Notes: generated from the letters alone by a model not told the origin. Positions 37,346 to 48,908 are shown, counted from the stretch's first letter. The stretch is DNA of 64,000 nt from Aggregicoccus sp. 17bor-14 (GCF_009659535.1 NZ_VJZZ01000004.1:248001-312000), one strand, 5' to 3'. A program made the numbers and translations.

Positions 37346-38850
37346 CGCCCCGCCTCGTCTTCGATCGCACCCGTCCCCTCACGCCCGCGGACCTGGAGCT
37401 CGCCGCGGAGCCGCTCGAGGTGAGCCTCTCCGGCCCCGTGCGCGCCGCCGTCGCACGCTGCGCGGCCTTCGTGCTCGAGCAGCACGCGCAGGGGACGCCC
37501 ATCTACGGGATGAGCACCGGCTTCGGGCCGCTCGTGGCGTACGCGGCGGCGCCGAGCCCCGGAGAGCAGGGGCTGGGGCTCATCGACCACCTGCGCGCAG
37601 GCCAGGGCGAGCTGCTGCCGCCGCGGCTCGCCCGCGCGATGCTGCTCGCGCGCGTGGGCTCGCTCGCGCAGGGGCACTCGGGCGTGAGCGTGCAGGTGCT
37701 GGAGGACCTGTGCGCCGCGCTCGCCACGCCCTTCGCGCCCGCGGTGCCCGAGTGGGGCTCGGTGGGCGCGAGCGGGGACCTCACTCCCCTTGCCCACGCG
37801 GTGGGGGCGCTGCGCGGCGAGGGAGAGGCCTTCTACGGCCGCGAGCGCATGCACGCGGCCGCGGCGCTGGAGCGCGCCGGCCTGCGCAGGCTTGCCCTGC
37901 AGGGGCGCGACGCGCTGGGGCTGGTGAACGGCACCTCGCTCACGGCCGCCGCCGGGGCGCTCGCCGTGTGCAGCGCGCGGCGCGCGGTGTCCGCCGCCAT
38001 CGACCTCACCGCGCTGCTGGTCGAGACGCTGGGCGCGGGCGACGGCTTTGCCGCGCCCGCGCTGCTCGCCGCCTCGGGGCACCGCCCCGCGCTCGCGGTG
38101 GCGCTGCGGCTGAGGGAGCGGCTGCAGGGCGCGCGCGTGCGCAGCGGCCGTCCGCTGCAGGAGGCCTACAGCCTGCGCTGCACGCCGCAGCTGGTGGGCG
38201 CCGTGGAGCAGACGCTGCAGCACGCCGAGCGCGTGGTGACGGCGGACCTCAACGGCGTGAGCGACAATCCGCTCTTCTTCCCCGAGCAGGGCGAGGTCAT
38301 CCACGGGGGCAACTTCTTCGGCCAGCAGGTGGCCTTCGCCGCGGATGCGCTGAACGCGGCGCTCACCCAGCTCGCGAACCTGGCCGAGCGCCAGCTGGAT
38401 CTCCTGATGGACCCCGCGCGCAACGGCGGCCTGCCGCTGCTGCTCTCCGCGCAGCCCGGCGCGCAGTCGGGGCTCGCCGGCGTGAACCTGGCGGCCACCG
38501 CACTGGTCGCCGCCATGCGCCGCTACGCGAGCCCGGCGAGCATCCAGAGCCTGCCCACCAACGGGCACAACCAGGACGTGGTGCCCTTCGGCACGCAGGC
38601 GGCGCTCGAGGCGCTGCGCCAGGCGGAGCGCCTCTCGCTCGTACAGGGCTCGCTCGCGCTCGCGCTGCGCCAGGCCGCGCACCTCGGCGCCCCGGCCCCG
38701 GCCCCGGCCTCGCCCGCAGGCCGCGCGCTCCTCGAGACCCTGTGCGCCCGCGCAGCGCCGGTGGCCCCGGACCGCCCGCTGGGCGAGGACGTGCGCCAGC
38801 TCGCCGCCCTCCTCCAGCAGCGCCCGCTCACGCCGCTCGAGCCGGACTAG
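37342..38850 (+). CDS. MIO-type aromatic amino-acid ammonia-lyase, tyrosine-lyase-like
   Basis: A 502-residue lyase of the histidine/phenylalanine/tyrosine family. The self-made MIO cofactor arises from Ala143-Ser144-Gly145 in GSVGASGDLTPLAH. Catalytic Tyr55 is in IYGMSTGFGPL. The selector position reads LIDHLRAG (His83-Leu84); His-Leu is the tyrosine-lyase signature, Ser-His being usual in histidine lyases and Phe-Leu in phenylalanine lyases. LQEAYSLRCTPQ and IHGGNFFGQQVAF are further family sites. It likely makes p-coumarate from tyrosine, or acts as a 2,3-aminomutase, which cannot be excluded. Coupled to the ANL gene. Confidence 0.85.
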   Translation: MTPRLVFDRTRPLTPADLELAAEPLEVSLSGPVRAAVARCAAFVLEQHAQGTPIYGMSTGFGPLVAYAAAPSPGEQGLGLIDHLRAGQGELLPPRLARAMLLARVGSLAQGHSGVSVQVLEDLCAALATPFAPAVPEWGSVGASGDLTPLAHAVGALRGEGEAFYGRERMHAAAALERAGLRRLALQGRDALGLVNGTSLTAAAGALAVCSARRAVSAAIDLTALLVETLGAGDGFAAPALLAASGHRPALAVALRLRERLQGARVRSGRPLQEAYSLRCTPQLVGAVEQTLQHAERVVTADLNGVSDNPLFFPEQGEVIHGGNFFGQQVAFAADALNAALTQLANLAERQLDLLMDPARNGGLPLLLSAQPGAQSGLAGVNLAATALVAAMRRYASPASIQSLPTNGHNQDVVPFGTQAALEALRQAERLSLVQGSLALALRQAAHLGAPAPAPASPAGRALLETLCARAAPVAPDRPLGEDVRQLAALLQQRPLTPLEPD

Positions 38851-39410
38851 CCCCCGAGCTTCGCGAAGAGGTCCGCCTCGAGCGCGCGCAGCCCCGCGTC
38901 GTCCCCGTGCTTCGCCGCCTGGAACCAGGGGTAGAAGGCGTAGACGAGCGGCGCGCGGCCCTCCTGCAGCAGGATGACCACGGGGTTGAAGTGGCGCGGG
39001 CCGCTGAGCCTGCGCCACAGGCGCGCGGCGGGGCTGTCCGGCCACCCGGCGCGCTCGGACCAGTCGAGCACGGCGAAGTCCCTCCCGAGACGCGGCAGCC
39101 ACTCGCGGGCGATGTGGGGCCCCCACACGGGAGAGTCGGAGAGCACCAGCACGCCGCGCTTGCCCCCGGCCTGCAGCGCGCGCAGGTCCGCGCGCACCCG
39201 GGCGCGCAGGGTGAGCCACCCCGCGACCAGCGCCGCCACGGCGAGCGCGAGCGGCAGCGCGAGCCTCCAGCGGCCGTGCTGCGCGAGCAGCGTGGCGAGC
39301 ACCGTGGGCGCGAAGAGCGGCAGCAGGCAGCCGGCGGGCAGCGTGCCGTAGGTCGGCAGCGGCGTGGGGGCGCGCGGGCGCTTCCGGGGCCTCTCAGCGC
39401 CGGCTTCCAC
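38847..39410 (-). CDS. Small membrane-associated protein of unknown function
   Basis: A 187-residue protein with two adjacent hydrophobic helices (AGCLLPLFAPTVLATLLAQH, LALPLALAVAALVAGWLTL) after a basic N-terminus, then a soluble domain with SDSPVWGPHIAREWLPRLGR, FAVLDWSERAGW and NPVVILLQEGRAPLVYAFYP. No family recognised. It overlaps the 3' end of the upstream lipoprotein gene by 17 bases, and its stop overlaps the stop of the convergent lyase gene by 4 bases. It probably forms an operon with the lipoprotein. Confidence 0.7.
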   Translation of the reverse strand: MEAGAERPRKRPRAPTPLPTYGTLPAGCLLPLFAPTVLATLLAQHGRWRLALPLALAVAALVAGWLTLRARVRADLRALQAGGKRGVLVLSDSPVWGPHIAREWLPRLGRDFAVLDWSERAGWPDSPAARLWRRLSGPRHFNPVVILLQEGRAPLVYAFYPWFQAAKHGDDAGLRALEADLFAKLGG

Positions 39411-40104
39411 CGTAGGCCTCGAGCATGTCGCGGTAGTTCTTCTCCAGCTCTGCCTCGCGCGTGAGCACCAGGTCCACGTTCTTGTCGCCGTAGCGCTTTC
39501 GCACCTCGGCGAGCCCGCGCAGGGTCTGATCCTGCTCGCGCAGCGCGCGCAGCTTGGGCTCCAGCTCCTGCTGCTGGGCGGGCGGCAGCTTCTGGCGCAG
39601 CGCCTCGGTGGCGCGCAGCTCCTCGTCGTAGCGCATCACCTGGGCCAGGTGCCGCTGGCTCACCACGTCCGTGACGATGCGCCCCAGCCCGTTCACGTCC
39701 GCCTCGCTCAGGCCGGCCTCCTCGCGCGCCTGGGCCTCGGCGCGCGCCTTGGCCTGGATGAGCGCCATGGAGCGCTCCACGGCGGCGCTGCTCGCGGCCT
39801 CGCCGCCCGCCCCCCCGTCCGCGACGCCCCCCGCGAGCCCCTCCAGGCCGCGCACCAGCTCCGCCTGCACGCGCAGCATGGCGCGCTGGTAGCCCACGTA
39901 GGCGTTCAGCTTCGCCGGGGTGACGGTGTAGGGCCCCTCGGCCTCCTCCTGATCCGCCCGGTCCGCGGCCCGGGCCGCCTGCTCGCGGGCGTCCGGGGCG
40001 GGCGCCTCCCGCTCCCCGCGGGAGCACCCGGCGAGCGCCCCCACCCCGGCGAGTGCCCCCGCCAGCAGCACCGCGCCCCTCCAGCCCCGTCCGCTGCGAT
40101 CCAT
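39394..40104 (-). CDS. Lipoprotein with coiled-coil C-terminal half
   Basis: A 236-residue exported lipoprotein: LLAGALAGVGALAGCSRG gives the lipobox and Cys. A long helical part follows (TVTPAKLNAYVGYQRAMLRV, LPPAQQQELEPKLRALREQD). GGGAG six bases before ATG 40104 supports this start over the longer frame. No recognised domain. Its 3' end overlaps the next gene, suggesting a two-gene unit. Function unknown. Confidence 0.75.
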   Translation of the reverse strand: MDRSGRGWRGAVLLAGALAGVGALAGCSRGEREAPAPDAREQAARAADRADQEEAEGPYTVTPAKLNAYVGYQRAMLRVQAELVRGLEGLAGGVADGGAGGEAASSAAVERSMALIQAKARAEAQAREEAGLSEADVNGLGRIVTDVVSQRHLAQVMRYDEELRATEALRQKLPPAQQQELEPKLRALREQDQTLRGLAEVRKRYGDKNVDLVLTREAELEKNYRDMLEAYGGSRR

Positions 40105-40269
40105 GTGCCACTCCCGTTGCGCGTGTTCTCGTGCCGCAGGACGGGGTGTTTCCCCTGCCCCGGGGCCTCGGCGGGGAGTATAGGAAAGGGCGCGACGGGG
40201 CGCGTCAGAAGCCGCACTCGGGAGAGCCGGTTTCCCTCTCGGCGGCACTGAACATTTGGCGCATTACCT

Positions 40270-40299
40270 TTGACCGCGTCGGCGGGCGTCGTGTAGGTA
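40270..40299 (+). promoter_or_regulatory. Candidate sixA-like gene promoter
   Basis: TTGACC (40270-40275, five of six matches) and TAGGTA (40294-40299) are 18 bases apart in the divergent gap 40105-40330. The start point would be about 25 bases before the TTG start. Confidence 0.5.
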
Positions 40300-40330
40300 C
40301 GGCGACCCCCGAAGCCAGTCTGGAGGCACT

Positions 40331-40831
40331 TTGAGGATTTTCCTGGTGAGGCACGCGGACGCGGACGCTGAGATCCCCGAAGGGCTGGGGGACGAGGCGC
40401 GGGCGCTGACCGCCAAGGCGCGCCAAGCGGCGCTGGCCCACTTCACCTCCCTCTCGGAGCGCATGGGGCCCATCTCGCTCGTGCTCGCCAGCCCGCTGGT
40501 GCGCACCGTGCAGACGGCGCAGATCCTCTCGCTCGCCACGAAGCACGAGGGCTCGCTCAAGGCGCACCGCTGCCTCCTGCCGGACATGCCGGTGGGGGCG
40601 GTGGAGTCCGTGCTCGCCGAGCACGCGGGGCAGCACCTCGCGCTCGTGGGGCACCAGCCCTCGATGGGGGCCCTGGCCGCCCACCTGCTCGGGATGCAGG
40701 CCTTCCCCAAGCCGGTGAGCCCCGGCACGGTCATCGCGCTCGAGCGCTCCCCCGAGGCCTCCGCCGAGCCCGCGCGGCTCCTCTTCTACGCCGCGCCCGG
40801 CCAGCAGGTGCTGGACAGCATCAATCCCTGA
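40331..40831 (+). CDS. sixA: SixA-type phosphohistidine phosphatase
   Basis: A 166-residue enzyme of the histidine-phosphatase superfamily, removing phosphate from histidine. The catalytic motif is FLVRHADADAE (RH, then acidic). TSLSERMGPISLVLASPLVR and LALVGHQPSMGALAAHLLG supply the second Arg and second His. The size matches SixA, which acts on HPt domains in phosphorelays. TTG 40331 is the start, with GGAGG four bases before it. The natural target in this organism is unknown. Confidence 0.85.
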   Translation: MRIFLVRHADADAEIPEGLGDEARALTAKARQAALAHFTSLSERMGPISLVLASPLVRTVQTAQILSLATKHEGSLKAHRCLLPDMPVGAVESVLAEHAGQHLALVGHQPSMGALAAHLLGMQAFPKPVSPGTVIALERSPEASAEPARLLFYAAPGQQVLDSINP

Positions 40832-40880
40832 GGCCCCCTGGGTCTTGGGGGCTCCCTCCCGCAGCACGCCGGGGCCCGCC

Positions 40881-41216
40881 ATGATGGACGAAGCGCCCTA
40901 CAACCAGCTCATCTCGGCCGCCTTCAAGCGCATCCTGAAGGCCGCGGACGCCATCGACCCGGACGTGCTGGAGGCGGACAGCACCGGGGACATGGTGACG
41001 CTCACCGCGCGCTCGGGCGCCAAGTGCATCGTCAACACCCAGCGCGCCGTGCGCCAGGTGTGGGTGGCGGGCAAGGGCCAGGGCATCCACTTCAGCTACG
41101 ACGCCGCGAGCGGCCGCTGGCAGGACGACAAGGGCAAGGGCCTGGAGCTCTTCGCCTTCGTGTCCGAGGTGGTGCAGGACATCTGCGGCGAGCCGCTCGC
41201 GTACGCCGAGCACTGA
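40881..41216 (+). CDS. cyaY: Frataxin-family iron protein CyaY
   Basis: A 111-residue bacterial frataxin, involved in iron handling and iron-sulfur cluster assembly. FKRILKAADAIDPDVLEADS is the acidic first helix, VNTQRAVRQVWVAGKGQGIH the conserved central strand with QVW, and AFVSEVVQDICGEPL the last helix. ATG 40881 and 40884 are both possible; the upstream open codons are probably non-coding. No isc or suf gene is adjacent. It lies 50 bases after the SixA-type gene on the same strand and may share its transcript. Confidence 0.85.
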   Translation: MMDEAPYNQLISAAFKRILKAADAIDPDVLEADSTGDMVTLTARSGAKCIVNTQRAVRQVWVAGKGQGIHFSYDAASGRWQDDKGKGLELFAFVSEVVQDICGEPLAYAEH

Positions 41217-41239
41217 GGCCTCGCGGCCTCTCTCCCCCC

Positions 41240-42262
41240 CTAGCCCATCGAGATGCGGTCGCGGCGCCCCGTGCGCTCGGGCGCATCCACGCGGTTGCCG
41301 CCGGCCTCCTGGGCCCGCGCGAGCGCGGCGGTGGCCGCCAGCAGCAGCTCGGGGAAGCTCACCGGGGCGCGGCTCGCGGCCGGCTCGAACACGGCCACGC
41401 CCACCGAGGCGGTGCGCGGCGCGCTGAAGGAGGGCTCCGGCGCCTCGGCGCCGGGCTCCGGCAGGGGCTGCAGGCCCTGGAGCCGCTCGCGCAGGCGCTC
41501 GGCCACCACGCAGGCGCCCTCGCGCGGCGTGTGGGGGAGGAACACCAGCACGTGGCCGTCCGGCCCCTGCGCCGCGAGGTCGATGTCGCGCACGCCCACC
41601 CGCACGCGGGTGAGCATCGCGGCGGCGAGCGCCGCGCGCTGGGGCTCCGGGAGGGCCTCCGCCTCCCCGCTGCCCGCGTCCAGCGCCACGCGCAGCAGCG
41701 CGATGGGGTAGCGGTAGCGGCGGCTGCGGCGGGCCTCGAAGGTGAGGAAGCGCTCGAGGAAGGCGTAGTCCGCGGCGGTGCTGCTGCCCTCGGGCGTGCC
41801 GGACGCGGCGGCGCGCGCCTCGGCCGCCTGCGCCTGGGCCTCGAGCAGCTGGGCGTGGGCGGCGTGCAGCTGGGCGCGGGCCTCGGCGAGCGCGAGCACG
41901 AGGCGGCAGCTGCTCACCACCGTGGCGCGCTTGAGGGGCCCCACCACGCAGCCGTCCGCGAGCGCGGCCTCGGCGCGGGCGCGCGCGCCGCCCGCGGGGC
42001 CCGCGTCCAGCTCGGGCGCGTAGGCGAGCAGCACGCCGGGGGCAGGAGCGGGCGCCGCCTTGAGCTGGCGGCACAGCGCCTCGCCGTCGAGCGCGGCGGA
42101 CACCGCGGCGAGCACCAGCGCGGGGGCGCGCTCGCGCGCGCGCACGAGCGCCTCCTCGGCGGAGGTGACGACCGTGACCTCGAGGCCGGCCTCCTCCAGG
42201 AAGCTGCGGAGCAGCGTGGCGACCGGAGCAGAGGGCTCGGCGACGAGGGCCCAGGGACGCAT
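41240..42262 (-). CDS. Degenerate receiver plus degenerate GGDEF signalling protein
   Basis: A 340-residue protein with an N-terminal receiver-like fold (VAEPSAPVATLLRSFLEEAG). The expected phospho-Asp position reads LVLAAVSAALDGE, so the acceptor is lost. A coiled linker (about 125-165) leads to a GGDEF-like domain. There, FLERFLTFEARRSRRYRYPI and the active-site strand (AAQGPDGHVLVFLPH) show that GGDEF is replaced. Neither phosphorylation nor c-di-GMP synthesis is expected; it may bind partners or nucleotides. Its ATG overlaps the TGA of frr by one base, so translation is coupled to ribosome recycling factor. Confidence 0.8.
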   Translation of the reverse strand: MRPWALVAEPSAPVATLLRSFLEEAGLEVTVVTSAEEALVRARERAPALVLAAVSAALDGEALCRQLKAAPAPAPGVLLAYAPELDAGPAGGARARAEAALADGCVVGPLKRATVVSSCRLVLALAEARAQLHAAHAQLLEAQAQAAEARAAASGTPEGSSTAADYAFLERFLTFEARRSRRYRYPIALLRVALDAGSGEAEALPEPQRAALAAAMLTRVRVGVRDIDLAAQGPDGHVLVFLPHTPREGACVVAERLRERLQGLQPLPEPGAEAPEPSFSAPRTASVGVAVFEPAASRAPVSFPELLLAATAALARAQEAGGNRVDAPERTGRRDRISMG

Positions 42263-42819
42263 CAGACCTCCATGATCTCCTTCTCCTTCTTGGCCACGAT
42301 CTCGTCCACCTTGACGACGCCCGCGTCGGTCTCCTTCTGCACCCGCTCGGTGGCGCGCTTGAGGTCGTCCTCGGTGATGCTCTTCTCCTTGAGGAGCTCC
42401 TTGAGCATCTCGTTGGAGTCGCGGCGCACGTTGCGGATGGCGACCTTGTGGTCCTCGCCCTTGCTCTTCACCTGCTTGGCGATGTCGCGGCGGCGCTCCT
42501 CGGTGAGCGGCGGGAAGGGCAGGCGGATCATCTCGCCGTCGTTCATCGGGTTGAGCCCGATGTTCGCCTCGCGGATGGCCTTCTCGATGTCCTTGAGCGT
42601 GCCCTTGTCCCAGGGCTTGATGGTGATGAGGCGCGGCTCGGGGCTGTTGAGGTTCGCGACGCCGCTGAGCGGCGTGGGCGTGCCGTAGTAGTCCACGCGG
42701 ATGCCGTCCAGGATGCTGGTGCTCGCGCGGCCGGTGCGCACCTTGCTCAGCTCGCGCTTGAGGTCCTCGAGCGTCTTGTCGATGCGCTGCTTCAGTTCGG
42801 AGACGACGTCTTCGTGCAT
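42262..42819 (-). CDS. frr: Ribosome recycling factor
   Basis: A 185-residue factor that, with EF-G, splits the post-termination ribosome. LKQRIDKTLEDLKRELSKVR and TGRASTSILDGIRVDYYGTP are the N-terminal signature, and LLTIKPWD-type sequence (LITIKPWDKGTL) and RRDIAKQVKSKGEDHKVAIR complete the family pattern. It is last in the rpsB-tsf-pyrH-frr order, as in most bacteria, and its stop overlaps the start of the degenerate signalling gene. Confidence 0.97.
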   Translation of the reverse strand: MHEDVVSELKQRIDKTLEDLKRELSKVRTGRASTSILDGIRVDYYGTPTPLSGVANLNSPEPRLITIKPWDKGTLKDIEKAIREANIGLNPMNDGEMIRLPFPPLTEERRRDIAKQVKSKGEDHKVAIRNVRRDSNEMLKELLKEKSITEDDLKRATERVQKETDAGVVKVDEIVAKKEKEIMEV

Positions 42820-42874
42820 GGCAGGAAAGCTCCGGTGGCTGCTGCTGCTCGGGTGAGGAAGGAAGGCGCTGTGC

Positions 42875-43624
42875 CTAGGCCCAGGTGGTCTCGGGCGTGC
42901 CCACGGTGGTGCCGATGTCGCCGTTGCCCAGCACGGCGCGCGCGATGTTGCCCTGGGCGGTGAGGTCGAACACGACGATGGGCAGCTTGTTGTCCATGCA
43001 CAGCGAGATGGCGGTGGAGTCCATCACGTTGAGGTTCTGGCGCAGCACGTCCATGTACGTGAGCGTGCGGTAGCGGCGCGCGTCCGCCTGCTTCTTGGGG
43101 TCCGCGTTGTACACGCCGTCCACCTTGGTCGCCTTGAGGATGACCTGGGCGTTGATCTCCATGGCGCGCAGGGACGCGGCGGTGTCGGTGGTGAAGTAGG
43201 GGTTGCCGGTGCCCGCGGCGAAGATGACCACGCGCCCCTTCTCCAGGTGGCGCACGGCGCGCCGGCGGATGTAGGGCTCGGCGATCTGCTCCATCTTGAT
43301 GGCCGAGAGCACGCGGGTCTGCAGCCCCTGCTTCTCCAGCGCGTCCTGCAGCGCCATGGCGTTGATGCAGGTGGCGAGCATGCCCATGTAGTCGGCGCTC
43401 GCGCGGTCCATGCCCTCGGTGGAGCCGGCCACGCCGCGGAAGATGTTGCCGCCGCCGATGACCACGGCGAGCTCCACGCCCGCCTGCGCCACCTCGCGCA
43501 CCTCGGAGGCGATGCGGCTGAGCGTGGGGGGATGGATGCCGTACTTGCCCTCCCCCATCAGGGCTTCGCCCGACAGCTTGAGGAGGACGCGCTTGAAGCG
43601 GGGCGGGGTCTGGGAGTCAGCCAT
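42875..43624 (-). CDS. pyrH: UMP kinase
   Basis: A 249-residue hexameric kinase converting UMP to UDP, a member of the amino-acid kinase fold. [19 protein letters not shown] is the N-terminal phosphate loop, [11 protein letters not shown] the second glycine loop, and [20 protein letters not shown] the UMP-binding segment. The C-terminal part [20 protein letters not shown] is also typical. It sits between tsf and frr. No fusion or oddity was noticed. Confidence 0.97.
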   Translation of the reverse strand: MADSQTPPRFKRVLLKLSGEALMGEGKYGIHPPTLSRIASEVREVAQAGVELAVVIGGGNIFRGVAGSTEGMDRASADYMGMLATCINAMALQDALEKQGLQTRVLSAIKMEQIAEPYIRRRAVRHLEKGRVVIFAAGTGNPYFTTDTAASLRAMEINAQVILKATKVDGVYNADPKKQADARRYRTLTYMDVLRQNLNVMDSTAISLCMDNKLPIVVFDLTAQGNIARAVLGNGDIGTTVGTPETTWA

Positions 43625-43783
43625 CGCTCGCGCTTCTATCCCCCGCTCCGGGAACGTTCAACTTCCGAGTCGGAGGAGGTGGGCAGAAGCGGACGGGGAA
43701 AAGCACAGAGGCCCCCCGAGCGCCCGGAGGACCGGACGCCCGCAGGGGCCCCTGCTGTGACGGCTGCGACTGCGGGGGAGGCC

Positions 43784-44437
43784 TTAGGCCTGGCCCAGCG
43801 TCTTGGCGACCTCGGCGGCGAGGTCCTCCTTCTTGCGCTCGATGCCCTCGCCCACCTGGAAGCGGGTGAAGCGGCGGATGGAGATCTTCTCGCCGATCTT
43901 CGCGCCGCGCTCGGTGACCATCTCGTGGATGCGCTTCTTGTCGTCCTTCACCCAGTACTGGTCCACGAGGCAGACGGTCTCGTAGAACTTCTCCAGCTTG
44001 CCCACGAGGATCTTCTCCCACATGGCCTCGGGCTTGCCCGCCTCCTTGAGCTGGGCGCGCTGGATGTCCTTCTCCTTCTCGAGCGCGTCCGCGGGGACCT
44101 CGGTGCGGTCCAGGTACTTGGGGGCGGTGGCGGCGATGTGCATCGCGACGTCGCGCACGAGCGCCTGGAAGTCCTCGTTGCGAGCGACGAAGTCGGTCTC
44201 GCAGTTGACCTCCACCATCACGCCGATCTTGCCGCCGTGCACGTAGGTGCCGATGAGGCCCTCGGCGGCGACGCGGCCCGCCTTGCCCTCCTGGCGGCTG
44301 ATGCCCTTCTTGCGCAGCCACTCGGCCGCCTTCTGGAAGTCCCCGCCGCTCTCGGCCAGGGCCTTCTTGCAGTCCATCATGCCCGCGCCGGTCTGCTCGC
44401 GGAGCTCCTTCACCATCGAGGCGCTGACCTCAGCCAT
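43784..44437 (-). CDS. tsf: Translation elongation factor Ts
   Basis: Nucleotide exchange factor for EF-Tu. The 217-residue protein has MVKELREQTGAGMMDCKKAL (UBA-like N-domain), then KAGRVAAEGLIGTYVHGGK and VNCETDFVARNEDFQALV, the TDFV core. The single shortened dimerisation region fits the compact type of EF-Ts. ATG 44437 is chosen because GGAG lies six bases before it, while the upstream ATG 44443 directly abuts it. A strong hairpin with a T-run separates it from rpsB. A possible terminator (stem near 43710-43730 followed by CTTTTCC on the minus strand) lies before pyrH. Confidence 0.96.
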   Translation of the reverse strand: MAEVSASMVKELREQTGAGMMDCKKALAESGGDFQKAAEWLRKKGISRQEGKAGRVAAEGLIGTYVHGGKIGVMVEVNCETDFVARNEDFQALVRDVAMHIAATAPKYLDRTEVPADALEKEKDIQRAQLKEAGKPEAMWEKILVGKLEKFYETVCLVDQYWVKDDKKRIHEMVTERGAKIGEKISIRRFTRFQVGEGIERKKEDLAAEVAKTLGQA

Positions 44438-44463
44438 CGTCATCTCCGTTGCTGCTAGGGGGA

Positions 44464-44512
44464 TCGAAAAAAAGGAAACGGCCGGGAGGCGCTGGGGAGC
44501 GCCGCCCGGCCG
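44464..44512 (-). terminator. Terminator/attenuator between rpsB and tsf
   Basis: On the minus strand CGGCCGGG and CCCGGCCG (outer) enclose GGCGCT-CCCC-AGCGCC (inner), followed by TTTCCTTTTTTT (44467-44473 are A on the plus strand). It probably lets only part of the rpsB transcripts continue into tsf. Confidence 0.85.
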
Positions 44513-44561
44513 AGCACTCGGGAGGGCTGCGCTCGGGTGAGCGCCGCCCTCGGGAGACTGC

Positions 44562-45563
44562 TTACTCGGTGGGCGCCTCGGCGCTGCCGGAGTCGGCGGC
44601 GGGGGCCGCGTCCGCCGCGGGAGCGGCCGGCGCGTTCTTCATCTCCACCACGGGGCCCCGGCGCTCGTTGCCACCGCGGTCGCCAGCGCCGCGGAAGCCA
44701 CCGCGGTCGCCGCCGCCGAAGCCACGGCGGTCGTCGCGGCGGGGGCCACGGCGGTCGTCGCGGTCACGGCCGCCGCCGCGCTCGTCGCGGCTCTCCTGCT
44801 GGTCGCGCTCGCTGGCGCCGGAGGCCTGGTAGCGGGCCGCGCCCTCGATGCAGGCGTCCGCGATCTTGCTCGTGAAGAGCTTGATGGAGCGGATGGCGTC
44901 GTCGTTGCCGGGGATGACGAAGTCGATGTTGTCCGGGTCGCAGTTGGTGTCGACCACGCCGATCACCGGGATGCCGAGGCGGCTCGCCTCGTGGATCGCG
45001 ATGTGCTCCTTCTTCGGGTCGATCACGAACACGCAGCCGGGCAGCTTGTTCAGGTCCTTCACGCCGCCCAGGTTGCGCTCGAGCTTCTCCTGCTCGCGCT
45101 GCAGGCCGGCCACTTCCTTCTTCGGGAGGCGCTCGAAGGTGCCGTCCTCGGCCATCTTCTCGAGCGTCTTGAGGCGGTCGATGCCCTGCTTGATGGTCTT
45201 GAAGTTGGTCAGGGTGCCACCCAGCCAGCGGCTGGTGACGAAGAACTGGCCGGCGCGGCGCGCCTCCTCGGCGATGGTGTCCTGCGCCTGCTTCTTGGTG
45301 CCCACGAAGAGGACCGAGCCGCCGCGGCTGGTCACGTCCGCCACGAAGCGGAACGCGGCGCGCGCCATGGTGACGGTCTTCTGCAGGTCGATGATGTAGA
45401 TGCCGTTGCGGGCGCCGAAGATGTACGGCTTCATCTTCGGGTTCCAGCGCTTGGTCTGGTGGCCGAAGTGGACGCCGGCCTCCAGCAGCTGCTTCATCGT
45501 GATGCCGCTCGCGGCGGCCATGGCCTGCGCCTGGGTGGGCTGCTGCGTGTCTTGCGTTTCCAT
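44562..45563 (-). CDS. rpsB: 30S ribosomal protein uS2 with Arg/Gly-rich C-terminal tail
   Basis: The core (about 20-260) has [40 protein letters not shown] and [17 protein letters not shown]; standard for uS2. A tail of about 75 residues follows: an Arg/Asp/Gly-rich part ([19 protein letters not shown] region) and an acidic Ala/Pro end. Most bacterial uS2 proteins stop near 240-260 residues, so the tail is an added RGG-like low-complexity part. Start at ATG 45563 (METQDTQQ); the frame is open further upstream. First gene of rpsB-tsf-pyrH-frr. Confidence 0.95.
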   Translation of the reverse strand: METQDTQQPTQAQAMAAASGITMKQLLEAGVHFGHQTKRWNPKMKPYIFGARNGIYIIDLQKTVTMARAAFRFVADVTSRGGSVLFVGTKKQAQDTIAEEARRAGQFFVTSRWLGGTLTNFKTIKQGIDRLKTLEKMAEDGTFERLPKKEVAGLQREQEKLERNLGGVKDLNKLPGCVFVIDPKKEHIAIHEASRLGIPVIGVVDTNCDPDNIDFVIPGNDDAIRSIKLFTSKIADACIEGAARYQASGASERDQQESRDERGGGRDRDDRRGPRRDDRRGFGGGDRGGFRGAGDRGGNERRGPVVEMKNAPAAPAADAAPAADSGSAEAPTE

Positions 45564-45686
45564 TGTCGTCTCTCTCGGTTCTTGTTCCGCCACGCCCGCT
45601 TGGGACTGCGCCGGTGGCCCTCCTCTGCGGAGAATCCCGTAGGAGCACCAGTCACCGGACACGGACGTGTGAGTATTTGGTTCGGG

Positions 45687-45731
45687 TGAAAAAACAGCGT
45701 CCGCCCCCGGGGGGACCCGGAAGCGGACGGC
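45687..45731 (-). terminator. Rho-independent terminator after secA
   Basis: On the minus strand CGTCCGC pairs with GCGGACG (bases 45729-45723 and 45704-45698), with GC-rich inner pairing, followed by TGTTTTTT. It closes the secA transcript before the rpsB promoter region (about 45564-45680), which holds no gene. Confidence 0.88.
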
Positions 45732-45844
45732 GTACCTAACAGAACCCCTCCGGGCGCCGCAAGCTTCGTGTGTCCGGGGCCTACAGCCCCGGGACGCCCC
45801 GGCAAGCGGTCTGCCCGGCCGGAGGCCAGGCGAGGGTCAGGGGG

Positions 45845-48682
<2,838 letters not shown>

Positions 48683-48908
48683 GTGATTTGGCTCTCTCGG
48701 CCGAGGCTCGCCTGGCGTGTGTCTTCTGGCCTGTGTCTTGGCGCGCAGATTCTCTGAACGCGGCAGGCGAGTGAAGGGAAATCCCCGGAGACGGAAGATG
48801 TAAGAGGCGGGGGAGACGTGCGAAACCGGCAGTGGTCCTCAACGATTCCCCCTGGCCGGCCGCCCAACGGGGCGGCAGGCCAGACTAAGGCGGATTAACA
48901 CCTTGGCA

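Noticed and set aside
37342-38850. Histidine ammonia-lyase annotation
   Set aside because: The selector is His-Leu, not Ser-His, and no urocanase or other hut gene is near. Aminomutase activity cannot be excluded.
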